This document shows positions 46,220-56,855 of a DNA stretch of 56,855 bases, in pieces. Within the stretch, counting starts at the first letter, position 1. Every line of letters begins with the position of its first letter. Origin of the DNA: Halomonas sp. GTDB taxonomy: Bacteria; Pseudomonadota; Gammaproteobacteria; Pseudomonadales; Halomonadaceae. The notes beneath the pieces are model-generated. The model searched no databases. It was not told the DNA's origin and was given only the letters and a program-made list of their open reading frames with translations. The stretch lies in contig PWEV01000176.1 in the NCBI GenBank assembly GCA_003553625.1, forward strand, positions 1 through 56,855, written 5' to 3'. A program made the position numbers and the translations under genes.

Positions 46220-47023
46220 ATGCGCTGGTTCCCATTGCTCGCCGTCGGCGTGCTGAGCCTTACCCTTACCGCCTGCGCGACCTCGCCCACCGGACGACAG
46301 CAGCTCACCCTGGTGTCCGATGCCCAGCTCAACGAGATGGGTGCCCAGGCCTTCGAGCAGTATCAGCAGGACCTGCCTCAGGCCGATGCCGCCTCACAGC
46401 GCTACGCCCAGTGCGTGGCCGACGCCATCATCGGCGCGCTGCCGGCGGAACAGCAGCGTGCCCAGGACTGGCAGATTCGTGTCTTTGAATCGGAGCAGGC
46501 CAATGCCTTTGCCCTGCCGGGCGGCTACATGGGGGTCAACACGGGACTCCTGCGCATCGCCGAGACCCAGGAACAGCTCGCGGCGGTGGTCGGACACGAG
46601 ATCGGCCACGTGCTGGCCCGACACGCCAACGAGCGGGTCTCTACCCAGACCGCCACCCAGCTCGGCCTCTCCGTGCTCTCCTCGGTCTCCGGCATGCAGG
46701 GACCGGGGGGGCAGCAGATGATGGGGGCGCTGGGTCTCGGCGCCCAGTACGGCGTGCTGTTGCCCTTCTCTCGCCGACACGAGAGCGAAGCCGACGTGAT
46801 CGGCCTGCGGCTGATGGCCGATGCCGGCTTCGACCCGCGCGCCAGCGTCACGCTCTGGCAGAACATGGAGGCCGCCGGCGGCGCTCGCCCCCCGGCCTGG
46901 ATGTCCACCCACCCCAGCCAGGGCCAGCGCATGGCCGGGCTCCAGGCCAACATGCCCGAGGCGATAGAGCGATTCGAACGGGCCCGCCAGGCGGGACGCA
47001 CCCCCAACTGCCCGCGTCCGTAA
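46220..47023 (+). CDS. M48-family zinc metallopeptidase, lipoprotein
   Basis: 267 residues. Lipobox LTLTAC (C19). The zinc site is HEIGH (126-130), with the third ligand in RRHESEADVIGLRLM. It resembles LoiP/YcaL-type outer-membrane proteases that clear misassembled proteins. A small membrane-protein gene follows 27 bases downstream. Assignment as LoiP itself is not safe. Confidence 0.9.
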   Translation: MRWFPLLAVGVLSLTLTACATSPTGRQQLTLVSDAQLNEMGAQAFEQYQQDLPQADAASQRYAQCVADAIIGALPAEQQRAQDWQIRVFESEQANAFALPGGYMGVNTGLLRIAETQEQLAAVVGHEIGHVLARHANERVSTQTATQLGLSVLSSVSGMQGPGGQQMMGALGLGAQYGVLLPFSRRHESEADVIGLRLMADAGFDPRASVTLWQNMEAAGGARPPAWMSTHPSQGQRMAGLQANMPEAIERFERARQAGRTPNCPRP

Positions 47024-47050
47024 CGAACACCCTCTGCCGATGGAAACCGA

Positions 47051-47308
47051 ATGCTGAAACTTGGATTGCTGCTGCTGATCGCCCCCATTCTGCTGCTGCT
47101 GGGGCTCTACTTCTGGGAGATGTCGGACGTGCGGGAATGCACCTATGCCGGCGGCTACTGGGATTACATGGAGGGAGTGTGCCGCGACACGCCCCAACCT
47201 TTCGTTTCCTTGCTGGAGCGCTATCCGCTGCTGGTCAACGGCGGCATGCTGCTGTCGGTGGCAGGCACGGTAATGTGCGCGGCCGGGATGTACATCGGCA
47301 AACGCTGA
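47051..47308 (+). CDS. Small two-helix membrane protein, hypothetical
   Basis: 85 residues with membrane segments at about 2-22 and 61-82. Between them lies a short loop with two cysteines (RECTYAGGYWDYMEGVCRD) that, if periplasmic, could form a disulfide. No family is recognised. It probably shares a transcript with the M48 protease gene and converges on aroE. Confidence 0.65.
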   Translation: MLKLGLLLLIAPILLLLGLYFWEMSDVRECTYAGGYWDYMEGVCRDTPQPFVSLLERYPLLVNGGMLLSVAGTVMCAAGMYIGKR

Positions 47309-47351
47309 AGCAGCCGGTTCGAGGCTATTCCCTTCCCGACTGTGAGGTTAC

Positions 47352-49701
<2,350 letters not shown>

Positions 49702-49754
49702 GGGGTCTCCTCGGCGATGGGCACGGCTGGATTCATGGACGGTCGGAAATTCTA

Positions 49755-50867
49755 TCACGCCCCCGTGAGCCGCACCCAGCCGCCTGCGGCATGGGCCACA
49801 CGCCCCTCCAGCTCCAGTTCCAGCAGGCGTCGCTGGCACTCGGCGATCCCCAGACCCGAGAGCCCCACCAGGGTATCCACCGGTGTCGGATTGCCACTCA
49901 GCCACCGCAGCAGGGGGTCGCCGGGCGAGGCATCGCCCCCCGCGGGGAGCTGGCTGGGGAGTGCCATGGGGCTCGACGCGGGCAGCCATTGGGTCAGCTC
50001 GGCGACGATATCGTCGACATCGCGCACCAGCACGGCCCCGTCACGTATCAGCTGCAGGCAGCCCCGGGCCTGTGGGTTGTGGATGGAACCGGGCAGTGAA
50101 AACACCTCGCGCCCCTGCTCTGCGGCCAGACGGGCGCTGACCAGGGAGCCACTGCGCTCGGCCGCCTCTACCACCAGCACACCGAAGGAGAGGCCGGTGA
50201 CGATGCGGTTGCGCCGGGGGAAGAAGGCCGGCCGTGCCGGCGTGCCGGGCGGGTGCTCCGCGAGCAGCAGGCCACCAGGCTGGCGCAGTCGCCCGTGCAG
50301 CCGGTGGTGACGCGGCGGGTAGACTACATCGACGCCGCAGCCGAGCACGGCGACGCTGGCACCACCCGCATCCAGCGCCGCCTGCTGGGCGGCGGCGTCG
50401 ATGCCCAACGCCATTCCGCTGACCACGCACCAGCCGCGACCTGCCAGTTCGCGGGAAAGGGTCGCCGCGTTGGTCAGCCCCTCACGGGTGGCGCGCCGCG
50501 CGCCCACCACGGCCAGACGGGGCGCCGCGAGCGCAGAGAGATCACCCCAGGCCCACAGCAGCGGCGGTGGGTCGGGGATCTCGGTGAGCAGGGTCGGCCA
50601 GTGAGGGTGGCCGGGGTGAAGCAGGTGGCGGTCGGGTGCTTCGGCGAGCCACGCCTCGGCCCGGGCGATCTCGTCACTCAGCGGACTGCGACCGGGGTGG
50701 TCCAGCCACAGCCGCAGCGACGTGGCGGCCTCCCGGGGCAGCAGCGCCAGCCAGCCGTCGGGCCATGCCTTGACCGTAGCGGCCAGTTCGGCCAGCCGCG
50801 CCGCCCCCAGGCCCGGCAGACGGGAGAGGACCAGCCACTCCCGGGCACCGAGCCGCCGAGCGGTCAT
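49755..50867 (-). CDS. dprA: DNA-processing protein DprA
   Basis: 370 residues. The Rossmann-like core has RLAVVGARRATREG, SGMALGIDAAAQQAAL and SGSLVSARLAAEQGREVF. An N-terminal helix-hairpin region and a C-terminal winged-helix-like domain (LVGLSGLGIAECQRRLLELE) are present. DprA loads RecA on incoming single-stranded DNA in natural transformation. The ribosome-binding site (GAGGT) overlaps the gap to the lysM gene, 9 bases upstream. Confidence 0.95.
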   Translation of the reverse strand: MTARRLGAREWLVLSRLPGLGAARLAELAATVKAWPDGWLALLPREAATSLRLWLDHPGRSPLSDEIARAEAWLAEAPDRHLLHPGHPHWPTLLTEIPDPPPLLWAWGDLSALAAPRLAVVGARRATREGLTNAATLSRELAGRGWCVVSGMALGIDAAAQQAALDAGGASVAVLGCGVDVVYPPRHHRLHGRLRQPGGLLLAEHPPGTPARPAFFPRRNRIVTGLSFGVLVVEAAERSGSLVSARLAAEQGREVFSLPGSIHNPQARGCLQLIRDGAVLVRDVDDIVAELTQWLPASSPMALPSQLPAGGDASPGDPLLRWLSGNPTPVDTLVGLSGLGIAECQRRLLELELEGRVAHAAGGWVRLTGA

Positions 50868-50876
50868 GGCATGACC

Positions 50877-51986
50877 TCAGCGCAGGGCGGCGCCCAGGGC
50901 GCGCTCAGGGGTATGCACGCGGTCGCCAACCGAGAGCGAACGGCTGGCCTTCATCACCAGGCCATAGCTCATCTTCTCGTAGGGCTGGAAGACCATCACC
51001 AGGCCGGCCTCCTCGCCGGGCAGACGCAGGGATTCGCCGGTGCGCGGGTCGCTGACCAGTTCGCCACGCTGCTCGACCATCAGCACATGCCCCGGCTCCA
51101 GACCGTCACGGCGGCCGCGATCCAGGGCCACCACCTGCAGGCGACCGATGAACTGCACGCCCCCCGGCACCGCCAGGATAGTCCCCTGCACCTCGCGCTC
51201 CGGGGCGCGTGGGTAGAACTCCGTGACCAGATCGCGGACCTCCAACGGCAGCACGATGTCGTCATTGCGCACCTCCTGGCGAGAGGAGGTCACCTCGAGC
51301 ACCACGATCTCGTCTTCCTGGCGCTCGCGGCGCGCCTGGCCGACGCTCTCCAGCTCCAGGCCCAGCAGCTCGCCGCTGGCCGGATCCAGGAAGCGCTCGC
51401 CGACCCGATAGAAACCGACCCGGCCGCTGCCTTCCACCTCGCCGCGGGCGTAGAGACGGTCGCCCACGCCGCTCATCAGGCGACGGTCGTCGCCGCCGAC
51501 CACATAGGCCAGCTCGTCCAGGGACTCAGGGTCGTCGACGATGCGGTGATCGCGCAGGAAGTGGCGGACCGCCTCAAGGGGGATCGGCTCGATCGCCTCG
51601 CGATGGGGAATGGTGCGCATCTCCGGAGAGAGCCGCACCTGGCCCTGGCCCCGCTCCAGCCCCAGGCAGGGTCGGCCGTTGCAGTCATAGAGGTAGACGA
51701 TGTCGCCCGGATAGATCAGGTGCGGGTTACGGATCTGGGGATTGACCTGCCACACCTCGGGCCACTGCCAGGGGTGACTCAGGAAACGACCGGAGATGTC
51801 CCACAGAGTATCACCGCGCACCACCGTATAGCGGTCCGGGGCATCGCCGCGCAGGCCATCATTCCAGCTGAGCCCCTGGGCCAGGGCCCCACCCGCCATA
51901 CCGCCCAGGGCCATCACCAGGCCCAGCAGAAGCGCCCCTCTGGCTGGCCAGCGGCGCTGCACGTTGCCCTCGTTCGTCTGCTTCAT
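50877..51986 (-). CDS. LysM-domain exported protein
   Basis: 369 residues with a signal peptide (about 1-37, AGGALAQG). One LysM domain (~52-100, YTVVRGDTLWDISGRFL...NPHLIYPGDIVYL) binds peptidoglycan; the remainder is a beta-rich region of unknown function. This gene is found next to dprA and divergent from def in many gammaproteobacteria. It is probably a cell-wall-attached periplasmic protein. Confidence 0.9.
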   Translation of the reverse strand: MKQTNEGNVQRRWPARGALLLGLVMALGGMAGGALAQGLSWNDGLRGDAPDRYTVVRGDTLWDISGRFLSHPWQWPEVWQVNPQIRNPHLIYPGDIVYLYDCNGRPCLGLERGQGQVRLSPEMRTIPHREAIEPIPLEAVRHFLRDHRIVDDPESLDELAYVVGGDDRRLMSGVGDRLYARGEVEGSGRVGFYRVGERFLDPASGELLGLELESVGQARRERQEDEIVVLEVTSSRQEVRNDDIVLPLEVRDLVTEFYPRAPEREVQGTILAVPGGVQFIGRLQVVALDRGRRDGLEPGHVLMVEQRGELVSDPRTGESLRLPGEEAGLVMVFQPYEKMSYGLVMKASRSLSVGDRVHTPERALGAALR

Positions 51987-52119
51987 CCCTGCTCTCCCCC
52001 GCGTCGTTTCGCCTTGCCTTGAGCGCTCTCATCGAACCTGGCTGGCGTGCTATAGTCTGAGGTTATGGACGTGATGCGCGTTCGACGGTATCTCTGCCGA
52101 CGCCGCCCCTCTAGAATAG

Positions 52120-52138
52120 TGTCATTCTGTAAATGACA
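52120..52138. promoter_or_regulatory. Inverted repeat upstream of def; candidate operator
   Basis: TGTCATT-CTGTA-AATGACA, a perfect 7-bp inverted repeat with a 5-base spacer, ending 22 bases before the def ATG. A TAGAAT just upstream (52112-52117) could be the -10 element, so a bound protein would cover the start of transcription. It could instead act as a leader hairpin. Confidence 0.45.
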
Positions 52139-52160
52139 GCATAACGGTGAAACCAACGCC

Positions 52161-52673
52161 ATGGCCAAATTACCGATCCTCGAATTCCCCGACGAGCGGC
52201 TGCGCACTCGGGCAGCTCCGGTGGACGCGGTCGACGACGAGGTCCGCCAGCTGGTCGATAACATGCTCGAGACCATGTATGACGCCCGCGGCATCGGGCT
52301 GGCCGCCACCCAGGTGGACGTTCATCGCCGCGTCATCGTGATGGACGTCAGCGACGACCAGTCCCGCCCGCTGGTGCTGATCAACCCCGCTTACACCCCC
52401 CTCGGAGACGAGCGTGACCTCATGTCAGAGGGCTGCCTGTCGATCCCCGAGTATTATGCCGAGGTGCCTCGCTCGCTCAGGGTCCATCTCAAGGCACTGG
52501 ATCGTGATGGAAAACCCTACGAACTCGAGGCAGACGGGCTGCTGGCACACTGTATCCAGCACGAGCATGATCACCTTGAAGGCGTGCTGTTCGTCGACTA
52601 TCTTTCACCGCTCAAGCGCGACCGCATCTTGAAGAAGATGCAGAAACGCCACAAGCTGATGCAACCGGCCTGA
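52161..52673 (+). CDS. def: Peptide deformylase
   Basis: 170 residues. Motifs [10 protein letters not shown] (44-53), EGCLSIPE (metal ligand C92) and HEHDH (134-138) are intact. It removes the formyl group from new N-terminal methionines. A hairpin lies between it and fmt, the enzyme that adds formyl to the initiator tRNA. Confidence 0.97.
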   Translation: MAKLPILEFPDERLRTRAAPVDAVDDEVRQLVDNMLETMYDARGIGLAATQVDVHRRVIVMDVSDDQSRPLVLINPAYTPLGDERDLMSEGCLSIPEYYAEVPRSLRVHLKALDRDGKPYELEADGLLAHCIQHEHDHLEGVLFVDYLSPLKRDRILKKMQKRHKLMQPA

Positions 52674-52692
52674 CCCAGCCTCGCCCCAGCAT

Positions 52693-52720
52693 GAAGGCCG
52701 ACGCCATGACGTCGGCCTTC
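52693..52720 (+). terminator. Hairpin between def and fmt
   Basis: GAAGGCCGAC (52693-52702) and GTCGGCCTTC (52711-52720), perfect 10-bp stem, 8-base loop, then GTCGTTTCC. It may reduce read-through into fmt. Confidence 0.6.
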
Positions 52721-52780
52721 GTCGTTTCCGGCCGGCTCCGTTATCATTGACGTCATCCACTCCCCGGCCAGGCCTGAACC

Positions 52781-53770
52781 ATGCCCCGACCCCTCAACGT
52801 CATCTTCGCCGGCACCCCCGACTTCGCCGCCGAGAGCCTGCAGGCGCTGCTGGACAGCCGCCACCGCGTCATCGCGGTCTATACTCAGCCGGACCGCCCC
52901 GCGGGCCGCGGCCGCAAGCTGACGCCGAGCCCGGTGAAGCGCCTCGCCCTAGCGCATGAGCTGCCGGTCCTTCAGCCGGAGACGCTCAAGGCGGTCGAGC
53001 CCCAGGCCGAACTCGCCGCCCTGGACGCCGACATCATGGTGGTGGTGGCCTACGGGCTGATCCTGCCGAAGGCGGTGCTGAAAACCCCTCGGCTGGGCTG
53101 CCTCAATGTCCACGCCTCGCTGCTGCCGCGCTGGCGGGGGGCCGCGCCCATCCAGCGCGCCATCGAGGCCAGGGATACCGAGAGCGGGGTCACCATCATG
53201 CAGATGGATGAAGGGCTCGACACCGGCGACATGCTGCTGGTCCGTCGCACCCCGATCACCGCCACCACCACCGGCGGCGAACTCCATGACAGCCTGGCCG
53301 CCCTGGGCGGCCAGGCCCTCGTCGAGGCCCTGGATGCCCTCTCCGACGAGGGCCTGGCCGCCATGCCTCAGCCCGAGGGCGGCGTCACCTATGCCGCCAA
53401 GCTCTCCAAGGCCGAGGCCGAGTTGGACTTTCGCCGGTCCGCTGCCGAGCTGGCGGCTCGCATTCGCGCCTTCAACCCCTGGCCGGTCGCCTGGTGTACC
53501 TTCGACGGCGAGCGCCTGCGTCTGCTGATGGCCGATGAGAGCGAACTAACCGCCGGCGAGACCAAGGCTCCCCCCGGCACCCTGCTCGACCAGGACGGTG
53601 AGGCGCTGCGAATCGCCTGCGGTCCGGAGGGCCGCGAGGTGCTCCGGGTGACTCAAGCTCAGTTGCCCGGCGGCAAGGTGCTCCCGGTGAGTGCCCTGTT
53701 GCACGCCCGGGCCGAGCGCTTCACGCCTGGCCTGCGCCTGGGCCGCTACAACGAGGAGGCCTCCGCATGA
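52781..53770 (+). CDS. fmt: Methionyl-tRNA formyltransferase
   Basis: 329 residues. The formyl-transfer site [20 protein letters not shown] and the C-terminal tRNA-binding domain are present. It formylates initiator Met-tRNA. It overlaps rsmB by 4 bases (ATGA). Confidence 0.97.
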   Translation: MPRPLNVIFAGTPDFAAESLQALLDSRHRVIAVYTQPDRPAGRGRKLTPSPVKRLALAHELPVLQPETLKAVEPQAELAALDADIMVVVAYGLILPKAVLKTPRLGCLNVHASLLPRWRGAAPIQRAIEARDTESGVTIMQMDEGLDTGDMLLVRRTPITATTTGGELHDSLAALGGQALVEALDALSDEGLAAMPQPEGGVTYAAKLSKAEAELDFRRSAAELAARIRAFNPWPVAWCTFDGERLRLLMADESELTAGETKAPPGTLLDQDGEALRIACGPEGREVLRVTQAQLPGGKVLPVSALLHARAERFTPGLRLGRYNEEASA

Positions 53771-55137
53771 GCCAGCGACCCGACCATCAGCCCAGCGAAC
53801 CGCGCCAACGCAAGCGAGGCCTGGAGAACGACGGAGGCCTGGCGGTCCGCGCCGCCGCAGCCCGCGCCCTGGTCCCGGTGATCACCGGCAAGGGCTCGCT
53901 CACCGGCCTCGATGACCACCAGGTGGTGGCCCGCGACCGCGCCCTGTTCAAGGCGCTCTGCTATGGCGCCTGCCGTACGCTGCCGCGCCTCGAGGCGCTG
54001 GCAGCGAAGCTGTTGATCAAGCCTTTCAAGGCCCGCGACGCCGACATCCAGGCACTGCTGCTGCTGGGCATCCACCAGCTCCTCTACCTGCGCATTCCGG
54101 CCCATGCCGCGGTGGGCGAGACCGCCGGCGCGGCCCGCCTGCTCGGCAAGGAGTGGGCCACCCGCGTGCTCAACGGCTGCCTGCGCCGGCTCCAGAGGGA
54201 AGCCGCCGAGCTGCAGGCCGAGGTGGACCAGGACCCGGCAGTGGCCCTGCTGCACCCCAAATGGCTGCTCAGGACGCTGCAAGAGGCCTGGCCCGATGAC
54301 TGGCACGCCATCTGTGAGGCCAACAACACCCCCGGTCCCATGACCCTGCGCGTCAACCGTCGCCACGGCGACCGCGAGGCCTACCTGGACCGGCTGGCCG
54401 CGGCCGGCATCCAGGCGAGGCTCTGCCTGCATGCCCCGGACGGTGTCACCCTGGAGACCCCCTGCGACGTCCAGCTGCTGCCCGGCTTCGCCAACGGCGA
54501 CGTCAGCGTCCAGGACGAGGCCGCCCAGCTGACCAGCGTGCTGCTCGGCCCTACCCTGGCACCGCGCCCCGGCGCACGGGTGCTGGACGCCTGCTGCGCC
54601 CCCGGCGGCAAGACCGGTCACCTGCTGGAGCTTTTCGACATCGAGGTGCATGCGGTGGACAGCGACGCCGAGCGCCTGGCCCGGGTCGAGGACGCCCTGG
54701 GACGACTCGGACTGGCGGCGCGCCTGGCCCACGGCGACGCCACCGCCCGGGACTGGTGGGACGGCGCCCCCTATGACGCCATCCTGCTCGATGCCCCCTG
54801 CTCCGGCAGCGGGGTAATCCGTCGCCACCCCGACATCAAGCGCCTGCGCCGCCCCAGTGACATTCCGGCCCTTGCCTCCCTGCAGACGCGCCTGCTCGAC
54901 AACCTCTGGTCGCTGCTGCGCCCCGGAGGTACCCTGCTGTACGCCACCTGCTCGGTGCTCCCGGAGGAGAACAGCGACCAGATCGCCGCCTTCATGTCGC
55001 GCACCCCGGACGCCGAGAACACCACCCCCGGTGACGTGGCATGGGGGCGGCAGGCGGGCCCCGGCCGTCAGCTGCTGCCCGAGATCGACAGCCACGATGG
55101 CTTCTTCTATGCCAGACTGAAGAAGCGGGCGGGCTGA
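53767..55137 (+). CDS. rsmB: 16S rRNA m5C967 methyltransferase RsmB
   Basis: 456 residues. An N-terminal NusB-like helical domain precedes the methyltransferase with SAM-binding [20 protein letters not shown] and the catalytic [18 protein letters not shown] (two cysteines in DAPC and LLYATCS). It methylates C967 of 16S rRNA. Translationally coupled to fmt. Confidence 0.96.
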   Translation: MSQRPDHQPSEPRQRKRGLENDGGLAVRAAAARALVPVITGKGSLTGLDDHQVVARDRALFKALCYGACRTLPRLEALAAKLLIKPFKARDADIQALLLLGIHQLLYLRIPAHAAVGETAGAARLLGKEWATRVLNGCLRRLQREAAELQAEVDQDPAVALLHPKWLLRTLQEAWPDDWHAICEANNTPGPMTLRVNRRHGDREAYLDRLAAAGIQARLCLHAPDGVTLETPCDVQLLPGFANGDVSVQDEAAQLTSVLLGPTLAPRPGARVLDACCAPGGKTGHLLELFDIEVHAVDSDAERLARVEDALGRLGLAARLAHGDATARDWWDGAPYDAILLDAPCSGSGVIRRHPDIKRLRRPSDIPALASLQTRLLDNLWSLLRPGGTLLYATCSVLPEENSDQIAAFMSRTPDAENTTPGDVAWGRQAGPGRQLLPEIDSHDGFFYARLKKRAG

Positions 55138-55184
55138 GCCATCGGTCCAACCGCGATCATCTACCGCGAGCGACAGGAGTCCTC

Positions 55185-55391
55185 ATGAGCAACCATACCT
55201 ACAAGCATATCGAGCTGACCGGCTCCTCCGAGGAGAGCATCGAAGCGGCCATCCAGAGTGCCATCACCAAGGCCAGCGAGAGCCTGCACGGCATGCGCTG
55301 GTTCGAGGTGACCGACACCCGCGGCCACCTGGAGCATGGCCGCGTGGCCCACTGGCAGGTCACCATCAAGGTCGGCTTCACCCTGGACTGA
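55185..55391 (+). CDS. Dodecin-family flavin-binding protein
   Basis: 68 residues from ATG 55185 with AGGAG upstream. The sequence [20 protein letters not shown] and [21 protein letters not shown] matches dodecins, which assemble into hollow dodecamers storing or buffering flavins. It lies 48 bases after rsmB, possibly in the same transcript. Confidence 0.92.
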   Translation: MSNHTYKHIELTGSSEESIEAAIQSAITKASESLHGMRWFEVTDTRGHLEHGRVAHWQVTIKVGFTLD

Positions 55392-55443
55392 TGGCGCGCT
55401 GTTCTTCTCCCCGCGGCTGGTTTAGGCTTGCCGCCACCCTGTT

Positions 55444-55464
55444 GCGGCGCACAAGTTGCGCCGC
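55444..55464. terminator. Hairpin between the dodecin gene and trkA
   Basis: GCGGCGCA-CAAGT-TGCGCCGC, a perfect 8-bp stem. No T-tract. It may weaken read-through or form part of the trkA leader. Confidence 0.4.
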
Positions 55465-55491
55465 GCTCGCTGACAGCGGACACCGACATTC

Positions 55492-56855
55492 ATGAAGATC
55501 ATCATTCTCGGCGCCGGCCAGGTCGGCGGCACCCTGGCCGAACACCTGGCCCGGGAGGAGAACGACATCACGGTGGTGGACACCAACGGCGACAAGCTGC
55601 GCGAACTGCACACCAAGCTCGACATCCGCACCGTGGTGGGGCCCGGCTCCTACCCCATGGTGCTGCGCCAGGCGGGCTGCGAGGATGCCGACATGCTGAT
55701 CGCGGTGACCAGCCAGGACGAGGTCAACATGATCGCCTGCCAGGTCGCCCACACCCTGTTCCGCACCCCCACCAAGATCGCCCGGGTGCGCGCCACCGCC
55801 TACCTGACCCGCAAGGGGCTGTTCGCCCACGAGGCGGTGCCCATCGACGTGCTGATCAGCCCCGAGCAGGTGGTCACCGACCACATCCGCCGGCTGATCG
55901 AGCATCCCGGCGCCCTGCAGGTGCTGGAATTCGCCGGCGGCCTGGTACAGCTGGTGGCCGTCAAGGCGGTCTACGGCGGCCCGCTGGTGGGCCAGGACCT
56001 GGCCTTCCTGCGCCGCCACATGCCCAGCGTGGACACCCGGGTCGCCGCCATCTACCGCCGCGACCGGCCGATCATCCCGCGGGGCGACACCGTGATCGAG
56101 GCCGACGACGAGGTGTTCTTCATCGCCGCTCGCCGCGACATCCGCGCGGTGATGAGCGAACTGCGCCGCCTCGACCGCAACTTCCGCCGGGTGGTGATCG
56201 CCGGCGGCGGCAACATCGGCGAGCGCCTCGCCGAGCACCTGGAGCACAGCCACCAGGTGAAGATCATCGAGCACAACCTGGAGCGCTGCACGGTGCTCTC
56301 CGAACGTCTCGATCGCACCGTGGTGCTCCACGGCAGCGCCACCAGCAAGCGGCTGCTGGAGGAGGAGAACATCGAGGAGTGCGACATCTTCTGCGCGCTG
56401 ACCAACGACGACGAGGTCAACATCATGTCGTCGATGCTGGCCAAGCGCATGGGCGCCAAGAAGGTGCTGACGCTGATCAACAACGCCGCCTACGTGGACC
56501 TGGTGCAGGGGGGCGAGATCGACATCGCCATCTCGCCCCAGCAGGCCACCATCGGCAGCCTGCTGACCCACGTGCGGCGCGGCGATATCGTCAACGTGCA
56601 CTCGCTGCGCCGCGGCGCGGCGGAGGCCATCGAGGCGATCGCCCACGGTGATACCCAGTCATCGAAGGTGGTGGGTCGTGCCATCGGTGAGATCGACCTG
56701 CCGCGGGGCACCACCATCGGCGCCATCGTGCGCGGCAAGGAGGTGCTGATCGCCCACGACGACGTCATGGTGGAGTCCGGCGACCACGTCATCCTGTTCG
56801 TGATCGACAAGCGCCGCCTGCGCGACGTGGAGCGGCTGTTCCAGGTCGGCCTGAC
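55492..56855 (+). CDS. trkA: Trk potassium uptake NAD-binding subunit TrkA (cut by window end)
   Basis: 454 residues are visible with no stop before the window ends; E. coli TrkA has 458, so only a few residues are missing. Two KTN/RCK modules: the first begins [19 protein letters not shown], the second [17 protein letters not shown], each followed by a TrkA-C domain. TrkA gates the TrkH/TrkG potassium channel from the cytosolic side in response to NAD(H) or ATP. Potassium uptake is central to osmotic adaptation in halophiles. The def-fmt-rsmB-trkA order is standard. Confidence 0.97.
   Translation, partial: MKIIILGAGQVGGTLAEHLAREENDITVVDTNGDKLRELHTKLDIRTVVGPGSYPMVLRQAGCEDADMLIAVTSQDEVNMIACQVAHTLFRTPTKIARVRATAYLTRKGLFAHEAVPIDVLISPEQVVTDHIRRLIEHPGALQVLEFAGGLVQLVAVKAVYGGPLVGQDLAFLRRHMPSVDTRVAAIYRRDRPIIPRGDTVIEADDEVFFIAARRDIRAVMSELRRLDRNFRRVVIAGGGNIGERLAEHLEHSHQVKIIEHNLERCTVLSERLDRTVVLHGSATSKRLLEEENIEECDIFCALTNDDEVNIMSSMLAKRMGAKKVLTLINNAAYVDLVQGGEIDIAISPQQATIGSLLTHVRRGDIVNVHSLRRGAAEAIEAIAHGDTQSSKVVGRAIGEIDLPRGTTIGAIVRGKEVLIAHDDVMVESGDHVILFVIDKRRLRDVERLFQVGL

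Noticed and set aside
50253..52022. 589-codon open frame antisense to dprA and the LysM gene
   Set aside because: Both real genes have full motifs and starts; the antisense translation has only biased composition.

Overview
The window is chromosomal DNA of a GC-rich gammaproteobacterium, most likely Halomonas or a close member of the Halomonadaceae. The basis is gene order (queA-tgt-yajC-secD-secF, suhB/trmJ, cysE-iscR-iscS-iscA-ndk-rlmN-pilW-rodZ-ispG-hisS-yfgM-bamB-der, and def-fmt-rsmB-trkA divergent from lysM-dprA-tsaC-hemF-aroE) together with protein features. No rRNA, transposase, integrase, phage gene or CRISPR array was found. Genes are tightly packed; no gene-free stretch exceeds about 240 bases.

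Layout. 1-1.9 kb: tail of a BASS-type transporter, a thioredoxin-CcdA-like fusion, then a scar holding the 3' end of a lost transporter gene and a C-terminal YebC fragment. 1.9-14.8 kb: accessory-looking region with two diverged FtsH paralogues, a sodium:neurotransmitter symporter, DUF4399 and small membrane proteins, a creatininase-family hydrolase, a RIO-type kinase behind dbpA, an Lrp/AsnC regulator divergent from a LysE-type exporter, and a dihydrolipoyl-dehydrogenase-like flavoprotein. 14.8-23.8 kb: envelope-rich stretch (two patatin phospholipases, MltF, a second lytic transglycosylase lipoprotein, an LD-carboxypeptidase, an RlpA-like protein), plus HIT, alternative oxidase and a YghU-type glutathione transferase. 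23.9-31.6 kb: tRNA-Leu(CAA), queuosine genes, SecDF-YajC, suhB, trmJ. 31.7-44.2 kb: a long co-directional run for cysteine and Fe-S metabolism, nucleotide metabolism, RNA modification, cell shape, isoprenoids, tRNA charging, outer-membrane assembly and ribosome biogenesis. 44.4-56.9 kb: an orphan lipoprotein, DUF815 ATPase, M48 protease, the aroE-hemF-tsaC and dprA-lysM groups, def-fmt-rsmB, dodecin and trkA (cut by the window end).

Most notable points. SuhB has lost nearly all its phosphatase metal ligands while the rest of the fold is conserved. The isc cluster lacks iscU, hscBA and fdx, and its IscS lacks the C-terminal tail that E. coli IscS uses to bind IscU. An alternative oxidase has its complete di-iron ligand set. 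The symporter gene appears to start at an ATC codon. Near-identical symporter 3' ends flank the first ftsH as direct repeats. No wholly new multi-gene system could be demonstrated from sequence alone.
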